In this document: in pieces, positions 26,528 through 36,048 of the stretch | Layout: every line of letters begins with the position of its first letter | How positions within the stretch are numbered: the stretch's first letter is position 1 | From: an uncultured Tenacibaculum sp. | GTDB taxonomy: Bacteria > Bacteroidota > Bacteroidia > Flavobacteriales > Flavobacteriaceae | Direction of reading: 5' to 3' | DNA length: 64,000 nucleotides | NCBI GenBank assembly: GCA_947497895.1 | Contig: CANMIL010000010.1 | Span: 1 to 64,000 of the forward strand | The notes under the pieces: model-generated | The model's input: the letters and a program-made list of their open reading frames with translations, nothing else | Database searches by the model: none | Told to the model about the DNA's origin: nothing | Position numbers and translations under genes: made by a program

Positions 26528-29087
26528 AAATTCATTTTTATTTGCACTAATAATTACTGCTTTTTTTGCGGTAAATGTAAAAGCACAAGAAATAGCTAAG
26601 GATAGCACAAGCACAACAGGTGTTATTCAATACGAAAAAGGAAAACAATATATTTTAGGGGGAATTACAGTTACGGGATTACAAAAATTCAGTGAACAAA
26701 CCGTTAGAGTTTATACTGGATTAGTTAACGGACAGCCTCTTAGACTTCCTGGTGATAAACTGACCAGTGCAATCAAAAAACTTTATGAAAGCAAGCAGTT
26801 TAGTGAAGTAGACGTTTATTTATCTAAAAGAGATGGTGAAACAGTTTATCTTCAATTTGATGTTCAAGAACTTCCTCAACTTACCGAGATAAAAATTAAC
26901 GGTGTTAGTAAATCAAAAGCAAAAGATTTACAGAAAGAAACAGAACTTAGAAAAGGAGTTATGGTTACTGATAACTTGATTGTAACCACTAGAAACTATA
27001 TTAAAAAGAAATATACGGACAAAGGTTATTTAAAAGCCAAAGTTTCAGTTGACACCAAAAAAGACACTTCTGATGTAAATACGGTTACTATGAGTATTTT
27101 CATTGATAGAGGAGATCGTATCAAAATCAAAGAAATCAACTTTACTGGTAATGAAGCCGTTTCTGATGGTGCCTTAAGAGGTGCTATGAAAAATACGAAA
27201 CGTAAATTCTTAGGACGTTTCTGGAAATCGTCAAAATATGTAATTGAAGATTATAAAGAAGATCTAGAGAAAATTCTTGAAATGTATAGCGAAAAGGGAT
27301 ACAGAGATGCTAGAATTTTATCTGATAAAGTTACATGGAATAATGACAACACTATTAATTTAGAGATTGAATTAGAAGAAGGTCGTCAATATAGGTTTGC
27401 CGATATTGTTTTTGTAGGAAACAAAAGTTATACTGATGAGCAGCTTCAAGCTTTATTAAGAATTGAAAAAGGAGATATATACAACGGAAAAGTTCTTAAA
27501 GAAAGAATTTCTGGTGACGGTACTCCTACATCCCAAGATATTCAAACACTTTACCACAATAACGGTTTCTTATTCTCTCAAGTAAATGCTGTTGAAACGA
27601 AGGTAAAAAACGATTCTATTACAGTAGAAGTACGTATTAGAGAAGATGAGCAAGCAACCATTAAAAAAGTTACTGTATCTGGTAATGACAAAACGAATGA
27701 CCATGTTATCTTCAGAGAACTTCGTGTAAAACCAGGAGATCTTTTCAGTAGACAGAATATTATTAGATCTATTCGTGAAATTGGTCAGTTAGGGTTCTTT
27801 GACACTAACGTTACACCAGATGTAAAACCTAACTATCAAGATAAAACAGCAGATATCGACTTTTCAGTTGTAGAAAAAGGAGGTAGTCAAATAGAACTTC
27901 AAGGAGGTTACGGTGGAGGATCTTTCATTGGAACATTAGGATTATCATTCAATAACTTCTCTGTAAGAAACATTTTTAATAAAGAAGCTTATAAACCATT
28001 ACCAATGGGAGATGGCCAGAGTCTTTCATTACGTTTACAAGCGAGTAGAACATTTAATACCTATAGCTTCTCATTTACTGAGCCGTGGTTAGGTGGGAAA
28101 ACTCCACAATCATTATCTTTCTCTGTATACACATCTAATCAATATCGATTTGATTTTAGAACAAATACAGTAGACAGAGGTCAAAGCTTAAGCATAATTG
28201 GTGCGCAAATTGGTTTAGGTAAGCGTTTAAGATGGCCTGATGATTATTTTCAATTATCCCAATCCATCAGTTACCAACGTATCGAACTTCAAAACTATGG
28301 GTATAGAGTTGGTTCTTCTAATGCAATATTAAGTGAAGGGGACTTAAATAACCTTGCTTATACTGTTGCATTGACAAGAAATTCTGCTGGTCCAAGTTTA
28401 ATTTTCCCAACTTATGGTTCTGAATTTACAATTCGTGCTAAGGCTACTTTACCATATTCATTACTTAATGGTAAGGATTATAGTAGACCTGATGGGTTAT
28501 TAGCAGGATCTCCAGAGGAGCAATCATATTTTGCAGATAAATATAAATGGTTAGAATACTATAAAATATCAGCTAAAGGAAAGTGGTATACACAATTAGC
28601 AAACAAGTTAGTTTTAATGTCTAATTTCGAATTAGGATATTTAGGAACTTATAATAATGAATTAGGGTTAACACCTGTAGAGCGTTACTTTGTAGGAGGT
28701 GATGGAATTGCACAAGGTCAATTAGATGGTAGAGAAGTAATCGGTCTTAGAGGATATGAAAACAATAGAATTTCTTCAATCGATGGAGGTGCTATTTATA
28801 ATAAATTCCAATTAGAATTACGTTATTCAATCACTGATAAACCATCGGCATCTATCTATACATTAGGATTTTTAGAAGCAGGTAATTCTTATGACAATTT
28901 TAGTGACTTTAATCCGTTTAGATTAAAACGTTCAGCTGGAGTTGGTGTACGTATCTTTATGCCTGCCTTTGGATTACTAGGTATAGACTTTGGTTATGGA
29001 TTTGATCCATTACCAGGATTTGAAGATACTATTGACCCAACTAGATCTGGTTGGCAAACACATTTTATTATTGGAAGACAGTTCTAA
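26520..29087 (+). CDS. bamA: Outer-membrane protein assembly factor BamA
   Basis: Inserts beta-barrel proteins into the outer membrane. From ATG 26520 it has 855 residues: a signal peptide ending in VKAQ, then five POTRA-type repeats (about residues 35-460; for example ILGGITVTGLQKFSEQ, RIKIKEINFTGNEAVSD and ATIKKVTVSGNDKTND), then the C-terminal Omp85 barrel with FVGGDGIAQGQLDGREVIGLRGYE and a final aromatic strand ending GRQF. The ATG overlaps the uppS end; a longer frame starting at 26490 has no signal peptide at its start. Two Skp/OmpH genes follow, the usual order. Confidence 0.96.
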
Positions 29088-29100
29088 AACCATACATTTG
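29071..29100 (+). promoter_or_regulatory. Promoter of the OmpH pair (TTG-N19-TACATTTG)
   Basis: TTG 29071-29073, 19 bp, then TACATTTG 29093-29100, matching the flavobacterial consensus exactly. The -33 box lies inside the bamA 3' end. It gives the two Skp genes their own transcript with a leader of about 45 nt. Confidence 0.7.
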
Positions 29101-29151
29101 TAATGTGTCCGGTTTTTTGGCACGGTTTTTTCTAAACACATTATATACAAG

Positions 29152-29958
29152 ATGAAAAAAAACATTCTTACAATCGTTCTTTTACTTATAGTAACTGTAT
29201 CTTTTGCACAAAAAAGTCAACGCTTAGCCTATATTGACATGGATTATATTCTTCAGAATATTCCAGAGTACATTGAAGCTCAAAATGCATTAAACGCGAA
29301 GGTTGAAAAATGGCGTGCTAAACTAGATAAAGAAGCTCGTAATATTGAAGTGTTAAAAACCGATTTAGCCAATGAAAAAGCAATATTAACAAAAGAGCTG
29401 ATTGACGAGCGTGAAGAAGATATAAAAGTTAAGCAAGAAGCATTAAGACGTTTAGAATCTTTATACTTTGGACCAAGAGGAGATATGTTTAATTTAAGAA
29501 AACAGCTTATCCAACCTGTACAAGACCAAGTATACAATGCTATTCAAGATATTGCAAAAAGAAAGAAATACGACTTTGTTTTTGATAAATCTTCTGAATT
29601 AGTAATGTTATATTCTAATAAAAAACACGATATTAGCGACCTTATCGTGAAAATGATCAAGATTGATCAGAAGCAGGAAGCTAAGAAAGAGAAAATTGAA
29701 GCTAAAAAAGAACTTTTAAGTAATAAAGGTGATTTAAGCGATAAACAAAAGCAAAGAGAAGAGCTTAAACAGAAAAAAATTAAAGAAAGAGAAGAAAGAA
29801 TTAAGAAAATTGAAGAGCAAAGAAAAGCTCGCTTAAAAGCTCAAGCTGATAAAAGAAAGCTTCTAAAAGAGAAAAAAGAAGCGTTAAGAAAGGCAAAAGA
29901 AGCTGAAAAAAAGAAGAAAGAAGAAGAAAAGAAACAACAAGAAGAGAAAAACAAATAA
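29152..29958 (+). CDS. OmpH/Skp-family periplasmic chaperone, long form
   Basis: 268 residues. A signal peptide (KKNILTIVLLLIVTVSFAQ) is followed by the Skp core (RLAYIDMDYILQNIPEYIEAQ to DFVFDKSSELVMLYSN, about 22-165) with its helical arms. A C-terminal extension of about 95 residues consists almost wholly of Lys, Glu, Arg and Gln and is predicted coiled coil. Classical Skp is about 160 residues, so the tail is additional. It presumably holds unfolded barrel proteins for BamA. It is followed 39 bp later by a normal-length paralogue. Confidence 0.92.
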   Translation: MKKNILTIVLLLIVTVSFAQKSQRLAYIDMDYILQNIPEYIEAQNALNAKVEKWRAKLDKEARNIEVLKTDLANEKAILTKELIDEREEDIKVKQEALRRLESLYFGPRGDMFNLRKQLIQPVQDQVYNAIQDIAKRKKYDFVFDKSSELVMLYSNKKHDISDLIVKMIKIDQKQEAKKEKIEAKKELLSNKGDLSDKQKQREELKQKKIKEREERIKKIEEQRKARLKAQADKRKLLKEKKEALRKAKEAEKKKKEEEKKQQEEKNK

Positions 29959-29997
29959 ATCAAGAATAAAGACAATTATTAAATCAAAACAACAAAA

Positions 29998-30507
29998 ATG
30001 AAACATTTAAAAAAGTTATTATTAGTTGCAATTTTTACAGTTGGATTAGGTGGTGTTGCTAACGCACAAAAAACTGCACATATTAACACTGATAAATTGT
30101 TAGCTAGCATGCCAGAAACTAAGGCTATGCAAACAGAATTAGAGAAATTAAAGAAGACTTATAATGACGATATTGAAGGTTTAGTTAACAAACTAAAAGC
30201 GAAAATAACTAAATACGAAGCTGAAGGTAAGAGTCAAACTCAAGAAGAGAACCAAAAGAGAGCTATTGAAGTTCAACAAGACAGACAAAAGATTGCTCAA
30301 GCTGAACAACAAGCAGCTCAGGAATTACAAAAGAAATACCAAGAAAGAACTCTTCCTATTTTAAAGAAAGCGGAAGATGCAATTAAAGCGGTAGCAGCTG
30401 AAAAAGGTATTATTTACGTATTTGACGCAGCTCCAGGTAAAGGATTAATCGTTTACGATAAAGGTGACGATATTTACAATGCTGTAAAAACAAAATTAGG
30501 TTTCTAA
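29998..30507 (+). CDS. OmpH/Skp-family periplasmic chaperone
   Basis: 169 residues with a signal peptide ending in VANAQ and the full Skp fold: AHINTDKLLASMPETKAMQTELEKL, a Gln/Glu/Lys-rich helical arm, then LPILKKAEDAIKAVAAEKGIIYVFDAAP. It is the second of two tandem Skp genes behind bamA and is followed by a strong terminator. Confidence 0.94.
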   Translation: MKHLKKLLLVAIFTVGLGGVANAQKTAHINTDKLLASMPETKAMQTELEKLKKTYNDDIEGLVNKLKAKITKYEAEGKSQTQEENQKRAIEVQQDRQKIAQAEQQAAQELQKKYQERTLPILKKAEDAIKAVAAEKGIIYVFDAAPGKGLIVYDKGDDIYNAVKTKLGF

Positions 30508-30531
30508 TAAATACGTTGTAACGGATATAAT

Positions 30532-30565
30532 AAAAAACCTGCTTTCACAATAAAGCAGGTTTTTT
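30532..30565 (+). terminator. Terminator of the bamA/ompH region
   Basis: 14-bp stem AAAAAACCTGCTTT/AAAGCAGGTTTTTT with loop CACAAT, ending in a T run. Its end overlaps the first base of the murI -7 box. Confidence 0.9.
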
Positions 30566-30572
30566 ATTTTTG
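30565..30572 (+). promoter_or_regulatory. -7 box TATTTTTG of murI
   Basis: Exact TAnnTTTG immediately after the terminator and 8 bp before the first murI ATG. This implies a nearly leaderless transcript, or use of the second ATG at 30583. No clear -33 box. Confidence 0.4.
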
Positions 30573-30579
30573 TGATATT

Positions 30580-31374
30580 ATGATGAAAGCAGTGCAACCT
30601 ATAGGCATATTCGATTCCGGTATCGGAGGCACCTCCATTTGGAAAGAAATTCATACTCTTCTTCCTAGTGAAGATACGCTTTATCTTTCGGATAGTAAAA
30701 ATGCTCCTTATGGTAACAAAACCAAGGATGCTATTATTGCTTTGGCTGTTAAAAACACCGAATACCTACTTGAACGCAATTCAAAGATTATAGTTGTTGC
30801 TTGTAATACTGCTACTACAAATGCCATAAAGGTTTTAAGACAAAATTACGATGTCCCTTTCATAGGTATCGAACCAGCTATAAAACCAGCCGCATTAAAA
30901 ACTAAAACAAATACTATTGGCATTTTAGCTACCAAAGGAACATTAAACAGCGAACTATTTGAAAAAACATCTTCTAATTTAAGTTCCAATCCTATTATAA
31001 TTGAGCAAATTGGAGAAGGTTTAGTCGATCTTATTGAAAATGGAAAGATTCATTCAGACGAAATGAACAGGCTCCTTAAAAAGTACCTAAAACCAATGAT
31101 GAACGCGAATGCCGATCACATTGTTTTAGGTTGTACTCATTATCCCTATTTAAAAGAGAAAATTCAGAATATTGTAGGCGCATCAGTTAATATTATAGAC
31201 TCTGGGAGCGCGGTAGCAATTCAGACTAAAAATATCCTATCGGAACATAATCTCTTAATTTCAGGTACAAGAACACCTATTAATAAGTTCTTGATCAATA
31301 AAAACAAAGCTGTTTTAACTAAAATATTAAGTGATTATGCTTCAAGAATAAATATTGAAGAGGAAGACTTTTAG
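30580..31374 (+). CDS. murI: Glutamate racemase
   Basis: Provides D-glutamate for peptidoglycan. 264 residues with both catalytic cysteines: Cys75 in VVACNTATTNA and Cys185 in LGCTHYPYL. The N-terminal IGIFDSGIGGTSIWKEI and LSDSKNAPYG are also diagnostic. The stop overlaps by 4 bp with that of the convergent PorP/SprF gene, so there is no room for a terminator between them. Confidence 0.96.
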   Translation: MMKAVQPIGIFDSGIGGTSIWKEIHTLLPSEDTLYLSDSKNAPYGNKTKDAIIALAVKNTEYLLERNSKIIVVACNTATTNAIKVLRQNYDVPFIGIEPAIKPAALKTKTNTIGILATKGTLNSELFEKTSSNLSSNPIIIEQIGEGLVDLIENGKIHSDEMNRLLKKYLKPMMNANADHIVLGCTHYPYLKEKIQNIVGASVNIIDSGSAVAIQTKNILSEHNLLISGTRTPINKFLINKNKAVLTKILSDYASRINIEEEDF

Positions 31375-32351
31375 AATAGTCTACCATTAATATTTGGACA
31401 AGCAGAACCTCTTCTCTTCGCACACATAACATTCATTCCGAATGATAATTGATGAAAGTTTCCATTCCCAAAAACAATATCTCCTGATTGTTTTGTAAAG
31501 GTATAACCAAACATATATCTCTTATAGTTCACACCAACAAATGGCGATACATAATTAGAATCTCCAAACACACTTCCATCGAAACCTTTTCTATATGAAA
31601 CTCCTCCCCAAAGTTGAGCTTTACTATTTTTAAGTGTCTTATAGACTTTCATATTTAAATCGACAAGCTTCTCACCCGTTTGGTCTTTATATTGAAACAT
31701 AAAAGATGGTTCAAATTGAATTTTATCTTCATTACCAAAAAAGTACCCCGCCCCGAGAACATAATTTCTCAAGTTTAAGGATTCAAACTCTTGATTTAAC
31801 TGACCTCTTGCTGAAAGCAAAATATTTTTTATCGTTAAGTAAGAAGAAAAACCTCCATAATGATATGCCATTCCAAAATCGGCATTGAAATATAAATTAC
31901 TCTCAATAACCTGGCTAACCGTTGGATCGTTAAAAAAAGACGTCTGATCCACTTGGTTTTGTACTACCGACATTGATAAACCAAAAGATAATTGATTGAA
32001 TTGATTTTCGTTTCCTAAAAACAAATGATAAGCATAAGTACCTTGTAATGCTTTTTGCGAATGGAAACCATTTTTATCATTGAATAACACAACCCCGTAG
32101 GCCGCTTTAGAATCTGGTCTTACTTTTGAATGAAAACTCAATGTTTGTAATTCAGGAGCATTTCTAACACCTGCCCACTGTTGTCTTGCTGTTAATCTAA
32201 TTTTTGCACACTCTCCCACACCTGCAGCTGCTGGATGGATCAAAAACACATTATCAGAAAGATAATCGAAATAAATTGGTAATGTTTCTTGCGCCCGAAC
32301 TTTCAACCCAAACGTAACAAGCAATAACAGAAGAGTTATGTTAATTTTCAT
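31371..32351 (-). CDS. PorP/SprF-family type IX secretion membrane protein
   Basis: 326 residues, signal peptide ending in VRAQ, then an outer-membrane barrel with the family signatures LSDNVFLIHPAAAGVGE, IRLTARQQWAGVRNAPELQTLSFH, FNADFGMAYHYGGFS and FVGVNYKRYMFGYTFT. PorP/SprF paralogues usually accompany large T9SS-exported adhesins or gliding proteins; here no partner is adjacent, so it is an orphan copy. A minus-strand TATATTTG box lies 23 bp upstream. Confidence 0.92.
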   Translation of the reverse strand: MKINITLLLLLVTFGLKVRAQETLPIYFDYLSDNVFLIHPAAAGVGECAKIRLTARQQWAGVRNAPELQTLSFHSKVRPDSKAAYGVVLFNDKNGFHSQKALQGTYAYHLFLGNENQFNQLSFGLSMSVVQNQVDQTSFFNDPTVSQVIESNLYFNADFGMAYHYGGFSSYLTIKNILLSARGQLNQEFESLNLRNYVLGAGYFFGNEDKIQFEPSFMFQYKDQTGEKLVDLNMKVYKTLKNSKAQLWGGVSYRKGFDGSVFGDSNYVSPFVGVNYKRYMFGYTFTKQSGDIVFGNGNFHQLSFGMNVMCAKRRGSACPNINGRLF

Positions 32352-32373
32352 ATAGCATATAGTAATAGGTTGT

Positions 32374-32381
32374 CAAATATA
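32374..32381 (-). promoter_or_regulatory. -7 box TATATTTG of the PorP/SprF gene
   Basis: Minus-strand TATATTTG (plus CAAATATA), 23 bp before the ATG at 32351. The proper -33 TTG is not seen. Confidence 0.5.
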
Positions 32382-32440
32382 AACAACCACATTCAAAAAA
32401 TTGTTAATTTTTTAAAAAACAACGAGTTCTTCTTAACATT

Positions 32441-33280
32441 TTAGAAACTAAAGCGGTACTCTGATGGTGTCATTTTCTTTAATTCTTTAAATTTTCGATT
32501 AAAATTAGACAAATTTTTAAAACCTGCCATTTCAGAAACCTCAGTAATTAAATACTCTTTGTTTTTCAAAAGTTTGCATGCTCTATCAATTCTTATCTCA
32601 TTCAAAAAAGTAAAATACGTTTTATTGGTTCTCTGCTTAAAATACCTACAAAAAGCATTAACTGTTAAATTAGCCACGTTTGCCACCTCAACCAAATCAA
32701 TCTTTTCATTATAATTTTCCAATGTAAAATCAATAATATTACGCATTCTTTTACCTTCGTTATCCGAATATTCTCTATTAAAAACAAAACTTGATAACTT
32801 TTTTACTTTCGAAGTACTAAGCAATTTCAAAATATTAAAAAAAATTATAAACCGATCTAAATCGCTTCCTTCAGGTAATGCATCAAAATGAGCGTAAAAC
32901 TCTTGCTTATCAGAATCCACAATAAAACCAGCTTCAACATTCATAAAAAAACTTTCCAATTCTCTAAAATCATCCAATTCAAACAATTTCTTACCAAACG
33001 AATATCTTGTAAAAAACAATGACTGCATAAAAACATCTGTTCCAGAAGAAGTATCTGTCTTAAACATATGTGGTTGATGGGCCCCAATAACAAAAATATC
33101 TCCTTCTTTATATTCACTAATTGAATTTCCAACCAATACTGTTCCTCTCCCCTTGACTATTCGACTTATTTGTATTTCATCATGCTCATGTAATTTGTCA
33201 ACAAATGACTTCCCCTTATCTTCTTGATAAAGAACTCCCAAATTTTTTGATTTTGGAATTTTAAATGGTAAAACAATCAT
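32441..33280 (-). CDS. AraC-family regulator of the hydroxyproline operon (inferred)
   Basis: 279 residues from ATG 33280 (a frame start 9 codons earlier is less likely). The N-terminal cupin (HEHDEIQISRIVKGRGTVLVG, EYKEGDIFVIGAHQPHMF) has the His-rich pattern of a ligand-binding jelly roll. The C-terminal AraC/XylS domain has two helix-turn-helix units: LVEVANVANLTVNAFCRYFKQ and ITEVSEMAGFKNLSNFNRKF ending in MTPSEYR. It is transcribed divergently from the hydroxyproline genes, with 135 bp between, so it most likely activates them. The ligand is probably a pathway compound; that is inference. Confidence 0.88.
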   Translation of the reverse strand: MIVLPFKIPKSKNLGVLYQEDKGKSFVDKLHEHDEIQISRIVKGRGTVLVGNSISEYKEGDIFVIGAHQPHMFKTDTSSGTDVFMQSLFFTRYSFGKKLFELDDFRELESFFMNVEAGFIVDSDKQEFYAHFDALPEGSDLDRFIIFFNILKLLSTSKVKKLSSFVFNREYSDNEGKRMRNIIDFTLENYNEKIDLVEVANVANLTVNAFCRYFKQRTNKTYFTFLNEIRIDRACKLLKNKEYLITEVSEMAGFKNLSNFNRKFKELKKMTPSEYRFSF

Positions 33281-33391
33281 AAGTACTAAATTATAAAATA
33301 TACACACATAAAACAGCTTAATAATTAAATATAAGATAATATAGTATTAGTAGAAGCTAATTTAAGACTCAAATCTATCCTCTTTTGCATC

Positions 33392-33399
33392 TAAATTTG
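33392..33399 (+). promoter_or_regulatory. -7 box TAAATTTG of the hydroxyproline operon
   Basis: Exact TAnnTTTG, 16 bp before the first gene's ATG. There is no TTG at -33, which fits a promoter that needs the adjacent AraC activator. Confidence 0.5.
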
Positions 33400-33415
33400 T
33401 TTAAAAAACGGAAAC

Positions 33416-34333
33416 ATGAACATTCAATGGAAAGGGGTTATGCCAGCGGTAACCACTAAATTTACGAATAACGACACCTTAGATTTAGAAATGTTTGAGG
33501 TAAATATTAAGGCTCAATTAGAAGCTGGAGTACATGGTATTATTTTGGGAGGAACGCTAGGTGAAGCTTCTACATTATCAAATGATGAAAAGAGCACTTT
33601 AATTAAGGAAACCGTTCGCATCGTAGAAGGTCGAATTCCTGTAATTATGAATATTGCAGAGCAAACCACTAAAAACGCTATAGAAGCAGCACAAAAAGCA
33701 GAAAAAGATGGAGCTTCAGGTCTTATGATGTTACCTCCTATGCGCTACAAAGCTGATGCTCGAGAAACAATTGAATATTTTAAACAAACTGCAAAAGCTA
33801 CTTCATTACCCATTATGGTTTACAACAACCCTGTTGATTACGGTGTAGAAGTTACTCTTGATATGTTTGAAAATTTACTAAACTCTTGTCCAAATATACA
33901 AGCCGTAAAAGAATCGACCAGAGATATATCTAATGTAACTAGGATTAAAAATCGATTTGGAAACAGACTCGCTATTCTAAGTGGAGTAGATACCTTAGCT
34001 TTAGAAAGTTTAACCTTAGGTGCCGATGGTTGGGTTGCTGGATTAGTTTGCGCTTTTCCAAATGAAACAATAGCCATATATAACTATATGATACAAAAAC
34101 AATATGATAAGGCTTTAGAAATATATCGATGGTTTTTGCCATTGTTAGAACTAGATATTAATACTAAATTAGTACAAAATATAAAGTTAGCTGAAGTAGC
34201 AACAGGAATCGGTACGGAGAATGTTCGTCCTCCAAGATTACCTTTAATTGGTAAAGAACGTGAAACAGTGCTTACTATAATAGAAAATGGTATCAAAACC
34301 AGACCTAACTTATCTCAGTTGCAATCTATTTAA
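33416..34333 (+). CDS. DHDPS-family lyase, probable 1-pyrroline-4-hydroxy-2-carboxylate deaminase
   Basis: 305-residue class I aldolase-fold enzyme. The Schiff-base Lys165 is in IQAVKESTRD, Tyr136 is in VYNNP, and the substrate loop is GGTLGEAST. Dihydrodipicolinate synthase is ruled out by context: the next genes are alpha-ketoglutaric semialdehyde dehydrogenase, hydroxyproline epimerase and an FAD dehydrogenase. In that pathway this family member removes water and ammonia from 1-pyrroline-4-hydroxy-2-carboxylate, giving 2,5-dioxopentanoate. It is the first gene of a four-gene operon with a divergent AraC regulator. Confidence 0.87.
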   Translation: MNIQWKGVMPAVTTKFTNNDTLDLEMFEVNIKAQLEAGVHGIILGGTLGEASTLSNDEKSTLIKETVRIVEGRIPVIMNIAEQTTKNAIEAAQKAEKDGASGLMMLPPMRYKADARETIEYFKQTAKATSLPIMVYNNPVDYGVEVTLDMFENLLNSCPNIQAVKESTRDISNVTRIKNRFGNRLAILSGVDTLALESLTLGADGWVAGLVCAFPNETIAIYNYMIQKQYDKALEIYRWFLPLLELDINTKLVQNIKLAEVATGIGTENVRPPRLPLIGKERETVLTIIENGIKTRPNLSQLQSI

Positions 34334-34354
34334 CAACGAAACAATTAACATCTC

Positions 34355-35962
34355 ATGGCTACAACCTCTATTTTAAATATCTCAGGACAAAATTATATTG
34401 GAAATAATTTATCTTCAAACGGTACTATAACCTTTAAAACCTACAATCCAGAATTACAGCGAGAAAACGGAACTTTATTTTATGAAGCTTCTGATGACGA
34501 AATAAATGAGGCTGTATCACTAGCAAGTCAGGCTTTTGAAACATACAAAACATTTTCTGGAAAGAAAAAAGCTGATTTTCTAAATAAAATAGCAGATGAA
34601 ATCTTAAATCTAGGAGATGCTTTAGTGACAACATATTGTTCAGAAACGGGTCTTCCTGAGGGAAGAGCTATTGGAGAACGAACTAGAACTATTTTTCAAT
34701 TAAGATCATTTGCCGAACTCGTTTCAAATGGTTCATGGGTTGAAGCGAGCATAGATACAGGAGATCCAGATAGAACACCTGTACCAAAACCAGATTTGAG
34801 AAGAATGAATGTTCCTTTAGGTTCAATTGTTGTATTTGGTGCCAGTAATTTCCCACTTGCTTACTCTACGGCTGGTGGAGATACCGCCGCTGCACTTGCC
34901 GCTGGTTGTCCTGTTATTGTAAAATCGCATCCAATGCATGCTGGTACTGGAGAGTTAGTTGCTTCTGCAATTGTAAAAGCCGCGAAAGAAACAGGAATGC
35001 CTAACGGTATTTTTTCAAACCTGAATTCTAGTGGTATTGAGGTCGGGCAAAAATTAGCCGAGCACCCGCAAGTAAAAGCTATTGGCTTTACAGGAAGTAT
35101 CAAAGGAGGTAGAGCCTTATTTGATATTGCTTCGAAAAGAAAAACCCCCATTCCTGTTTTCGCGGAAATGGGAAGTATTAACCCAGTCATAGTTCTTCCT
35201 GATGCTTTGAAAACTCGTGGAAAAGAACTGGCCAAAACCTATGCAAATTCAATTACCCTAGGAACTGGGCAATTCTGTACAAACCCAGGGTTAATACTTG
35301 GTATTGAAAATGATGATTTAAATTCTTTTATCAATCATTTAAGCGAAGAAATAGTAACCATAAACCCCACATGTATGCTTCACCCACAGATCAAAAAAGC
35401 ATACCATCAAAATAAAGAGAAGATTTTAGGTGAAAATCAAGTATCTATTGTAGCCACATACAATCAAAACATACCTAATCAGAACTATGCGCCTCAAACG
35501 TTAGCAACAGTTTCTGGAGAAAGCTTCATACAAAACCCTAATTTGCACGAAGAAGTATTCGGACCATTCTCTTTAATTGTTAAATGTAAAGACAAGGAAG
35601 AGTTAGAAAACGCAATTTCTTGTTTGCAAGGACAGCTAACTGGTACAATTTTAGGAAATAATTTAGAAATAACTGAGTATAATTATTTACTTTCGCTCTT
35701 AAATAATAAGGTAGGGCGTATTATTTTCAATGGTGTACCAACAGGAGTAGAAGTTTGTCCATCCATGGTTCACGGCGGTCCCTACCCTTCTTCAACAGAC
35801 TCGAGATTCTCAGCTGTTGGTACAAGTTCTATTAAGAGATGGGTAAGACCTTTTAGCTACCAAAATTGGCCGAATGAGTTATTACCTGACGAATTAAAAA
35901 ATGAAAATTCATTAGGTATATTACGATTAGTTAACAACCTATTAACTGATCAACCGATATAA
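34355..35962 (+). CDS. 2,5-dioxopentanoate (alpha-ketoglutaric semialdehyde) dehydrogenase
   Basis: A 535-residue NADP-type aldehyde dehydrogenase. Catalytic Cys308 is in GTGQFCTNPG, the general base Glu271 in PVFAEMGSINP, and Asn165 in VFGASNFPLAY. The GQFCTNPG form is characteristic of the KGSADH group, which oxidises the semialdehyde to 2-oxoglutarate. It is the last enzyme of hydroxyproline breakdown, delivering carbon to the TCA cycle. It lies 21 bp behind the lyase. Confidence 0.9.
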   Translation: MATTSILNISGQNYIGNNLSSNGTITFKTYNPELQRENGTLFYEASDDEINEAVSLASQAFETYKTFSGKKKADFLNKIADEILNLGDALVTTYCSETGLPEGRAIGERTRTIFQLRSFAELVSNGSWVEASIDTGDPDRTPVPKPDLRRMNVPLGSIVVFGASNFPLAYSTAGGDTAAALAAGCPVIVKSHPMHAGTGELVASAIVKAAKETGMPNGIFSNLNSSGIEVGQKLAEHPQVKAIGFTGSIKGGRALFDIASKRKTPIPVFAEMGSINPVIVLPDALKTRGKELAKTYANSITLGTGQFCTNPGLILGIENDDLNSFINHLSEEIVTINPTCMLHPQIKKAYHQNKEKILGENQVSIVATYNQNIPNQNYAPQTLATVSGESFIQNPNLHEEVFGPFSLIVKCKDKEELENAISCLQGQLTGTILGNNLEITEYNYLLSLLNNKVGRIIFNGVPTGVEVCPSMVHGGPYPSSTDSRFSAVGTSSIKRWVRPFSYQNWPNELLPDELKNENSLGILRLVNNLLTDQPI

Positions 35963-35975
35963 TATACTGACCTAT

Positions 35976-36025
35976 ACCTCTCCTGAAAGGAAAAGTTTAG
36001 AAGGGTGTTTTTCCTTAAGGGAGGT
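35976..36025. repeat. REP-like imperfect palindrome between operon genes
   Basis: Arms ACCTCTCCTGAAAGGAAAAG (35976-35995) and its near-complement ending in AGGGAGGT (36008-36025) form a long imperfect hairpin in the 86-bp gap of an otherwise tight operon. The flanks (GACCTATACC left, TAGGTTGGGGTA right) extend the symmetry weakly. The CT-rich/GA-rich character is like interspersed intergenic repeats of Bacteroidota; copies elsewhere cannot be checked. Confidence 0.55.
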
Positions 36026-36048
36026 TAGGTTGGGGTAAATATTTACTC

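Noticed and set aside
33416..34333. dapA (dihydrodipicolinate synthase for lysine)
   Set aside because: Fold and Schiff-base Lys fit, but the operon with hydroxyproline epimerase, FAD dehydrogenase and semialdehyde dehydrogenase points to the hydroxyproline lyase.
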